Shown here in pieces: positions 63,756-64,000 of a DNA stretch of 64,000 nt. The position numbers and the translations under genes were made by a program. The notes beneath the pieces were generated by a model, which made no database searches, was not told the origin of the DNA, and saw only the letters and a program-made list of their open reading frames with translations. The first letter of the stretch is position 1; each line of letters begins with the position of its first letter. Source of the stretch: Paramacrobiotus metropolitanus (lineage: Eukaryota > Tardigrada > Eutardigrada > Parachela > Macrobiotidae); NCBI RefSeq assembly GCF_019649055.1, contig NW_026570239.1, positions 1,364,001 through 1,428,000 of the forward strand, written 5' to 3'.

Positions 63756-64000
63756 TAACTTCCAGCAGTTGAAAGGTCACATTCAACGTTAACGGTTGCA
63801 AAATATATTCGATCCGACACGCGTGCAAAACCAAATGAAATGATAGCCATCACCCAACGCACATGAACAATCTCTCGCGCAATGCTATCGAAGTAACTAG
63901 GTTAACTCCCGCTGCCGACGAAAGGGACGGAGGGGGAATGAGGAGGGGGAGGTAACCGCAAGAGCAACTGCGATGACAAAGGGCAGGCAGGCACTCCGCT
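63756..64000 (-). repeat. Split direct repeat A1 (partial)
   Basis: Matches 59268-59512 base for base as far as can be read and runs off the window. It contains the 5' untranslated start of the element. Confidence 0.9.

Larger units (their letters stand above)
58853..64000 (-). mobile_element. YR retrotransposon with split direct repeats (Ngaro/PAT-like), truncated by window end
   Basis: In the sense (minus) direction: repeat A1 (window edge to 63756), gag, RT-RNase H and YR frames, then repeats B1 (60001-59679), A2 (59678-59268) and B2 (59175-58853). A1-ORFs-B1-A2-B2 is the split-direct-repeat layout of Ngaro/PAT-type elements. The copies of B differ by perhaps one base in 323, so insertion was recent. 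If A1 equals A2 (411 bp), the 5' end lies about 166 bp beyond the window, giving a total of about 5.3 kb. It is inserted in the second duplication copy; the first copy shows the empty site at 10258-10265. Confidence 0.85.

Noticed and set aside
1-64000. tRNA, rRNA or other standard RNA genes
   Set aside because: Scanning by eye for B-box-like GGTTCRANNCC and conserved rRNA blocks gave nothing convincing; a covariance-model search would settle it.

Overview
The window is nuclear DNA of an animal. Genes are split by spliceosomal introns (GT..AG, with matching phases), stop codons are often followed by AATAAA, and the gene families are metazoan: serpins, a rhodopsin-like GPCR and a membrane-anchored trypsin-fold protease. 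Genes are sparse and transposon debris is dense. I cannot name the species from sequence alone. A small invertebrate fits (a tardigrade is only a guess), and nothing looks bacterial, viral or organellar.

Layout. 1-2.5 kb: a decayed serpin gene (+) with a pogo-like MITE in its first intron. 7.0-10.3 kb: first copy of a segmental duplication, carrying the intact terminal exon (-) of a gene for an extracellular-looking beta-sandwich protein. 10.9-16 kb: MITEs and an inverted pair of short first exons, each behind a TATA box. 17.0-20.3 kb: a four-exon GPCR gene (-) with a second pogo-like MITE in its largest intron. 21-25 kb: MITEs and repeats. 25.4-29.7 kb: a decayed tyrosine-recombinase (YR, DIRS/Ngaro-like) retrotransposon (+). 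30.8-32.3 kb: one copy of a second duplicated segment; its partner is at 48.5-50.9 kb. 33.5-35.9 kb: an intact three-exon serpin (-). 36-37.6 and 41.6-42.9 kb: two inverted copies of a repeat, one interrupted by a foldback transposon whose empty site survives in the other. 43.7-46.3 kb: a four-exon, membrane-anchored serine protease (+) with a 720-bp long-TIR element in its last intron. 51.7-53.8 kb: a decayed non-LTR retroelement (-) with an RT and a restriction-like endonuclease-type domain. 53.8-54.6 kb: a third pogo-like MITE, abutting the second copy of the 7-10 kb duplication (54.6-58.9 kb), which carries a frameshifted copy of the beta-sandwich gene. 58.85 kb to the window end: a young YR retrotransposon (-) with split direct repeats and open gag, RT-RNase H and YR frames.

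The supported host genes are one serpin, one GPCR, one protease and one beta-sandwich protein. They are probably extracellular or cell-surface functions apart from the serpin, for which no signal peptide is seen. They do not form an operon or an evident pathway. Most other sequence records mobile-element history: nested insertions, empty sites in paralogous copies and compared arms make it possible to order events. The most unusual signal is an array of five small hairpins inside the repeats of the YR element at 58.85-64 kb: the outer stem pairs co-vary, the loops are conserved, and a 10-bp helix closes the array.
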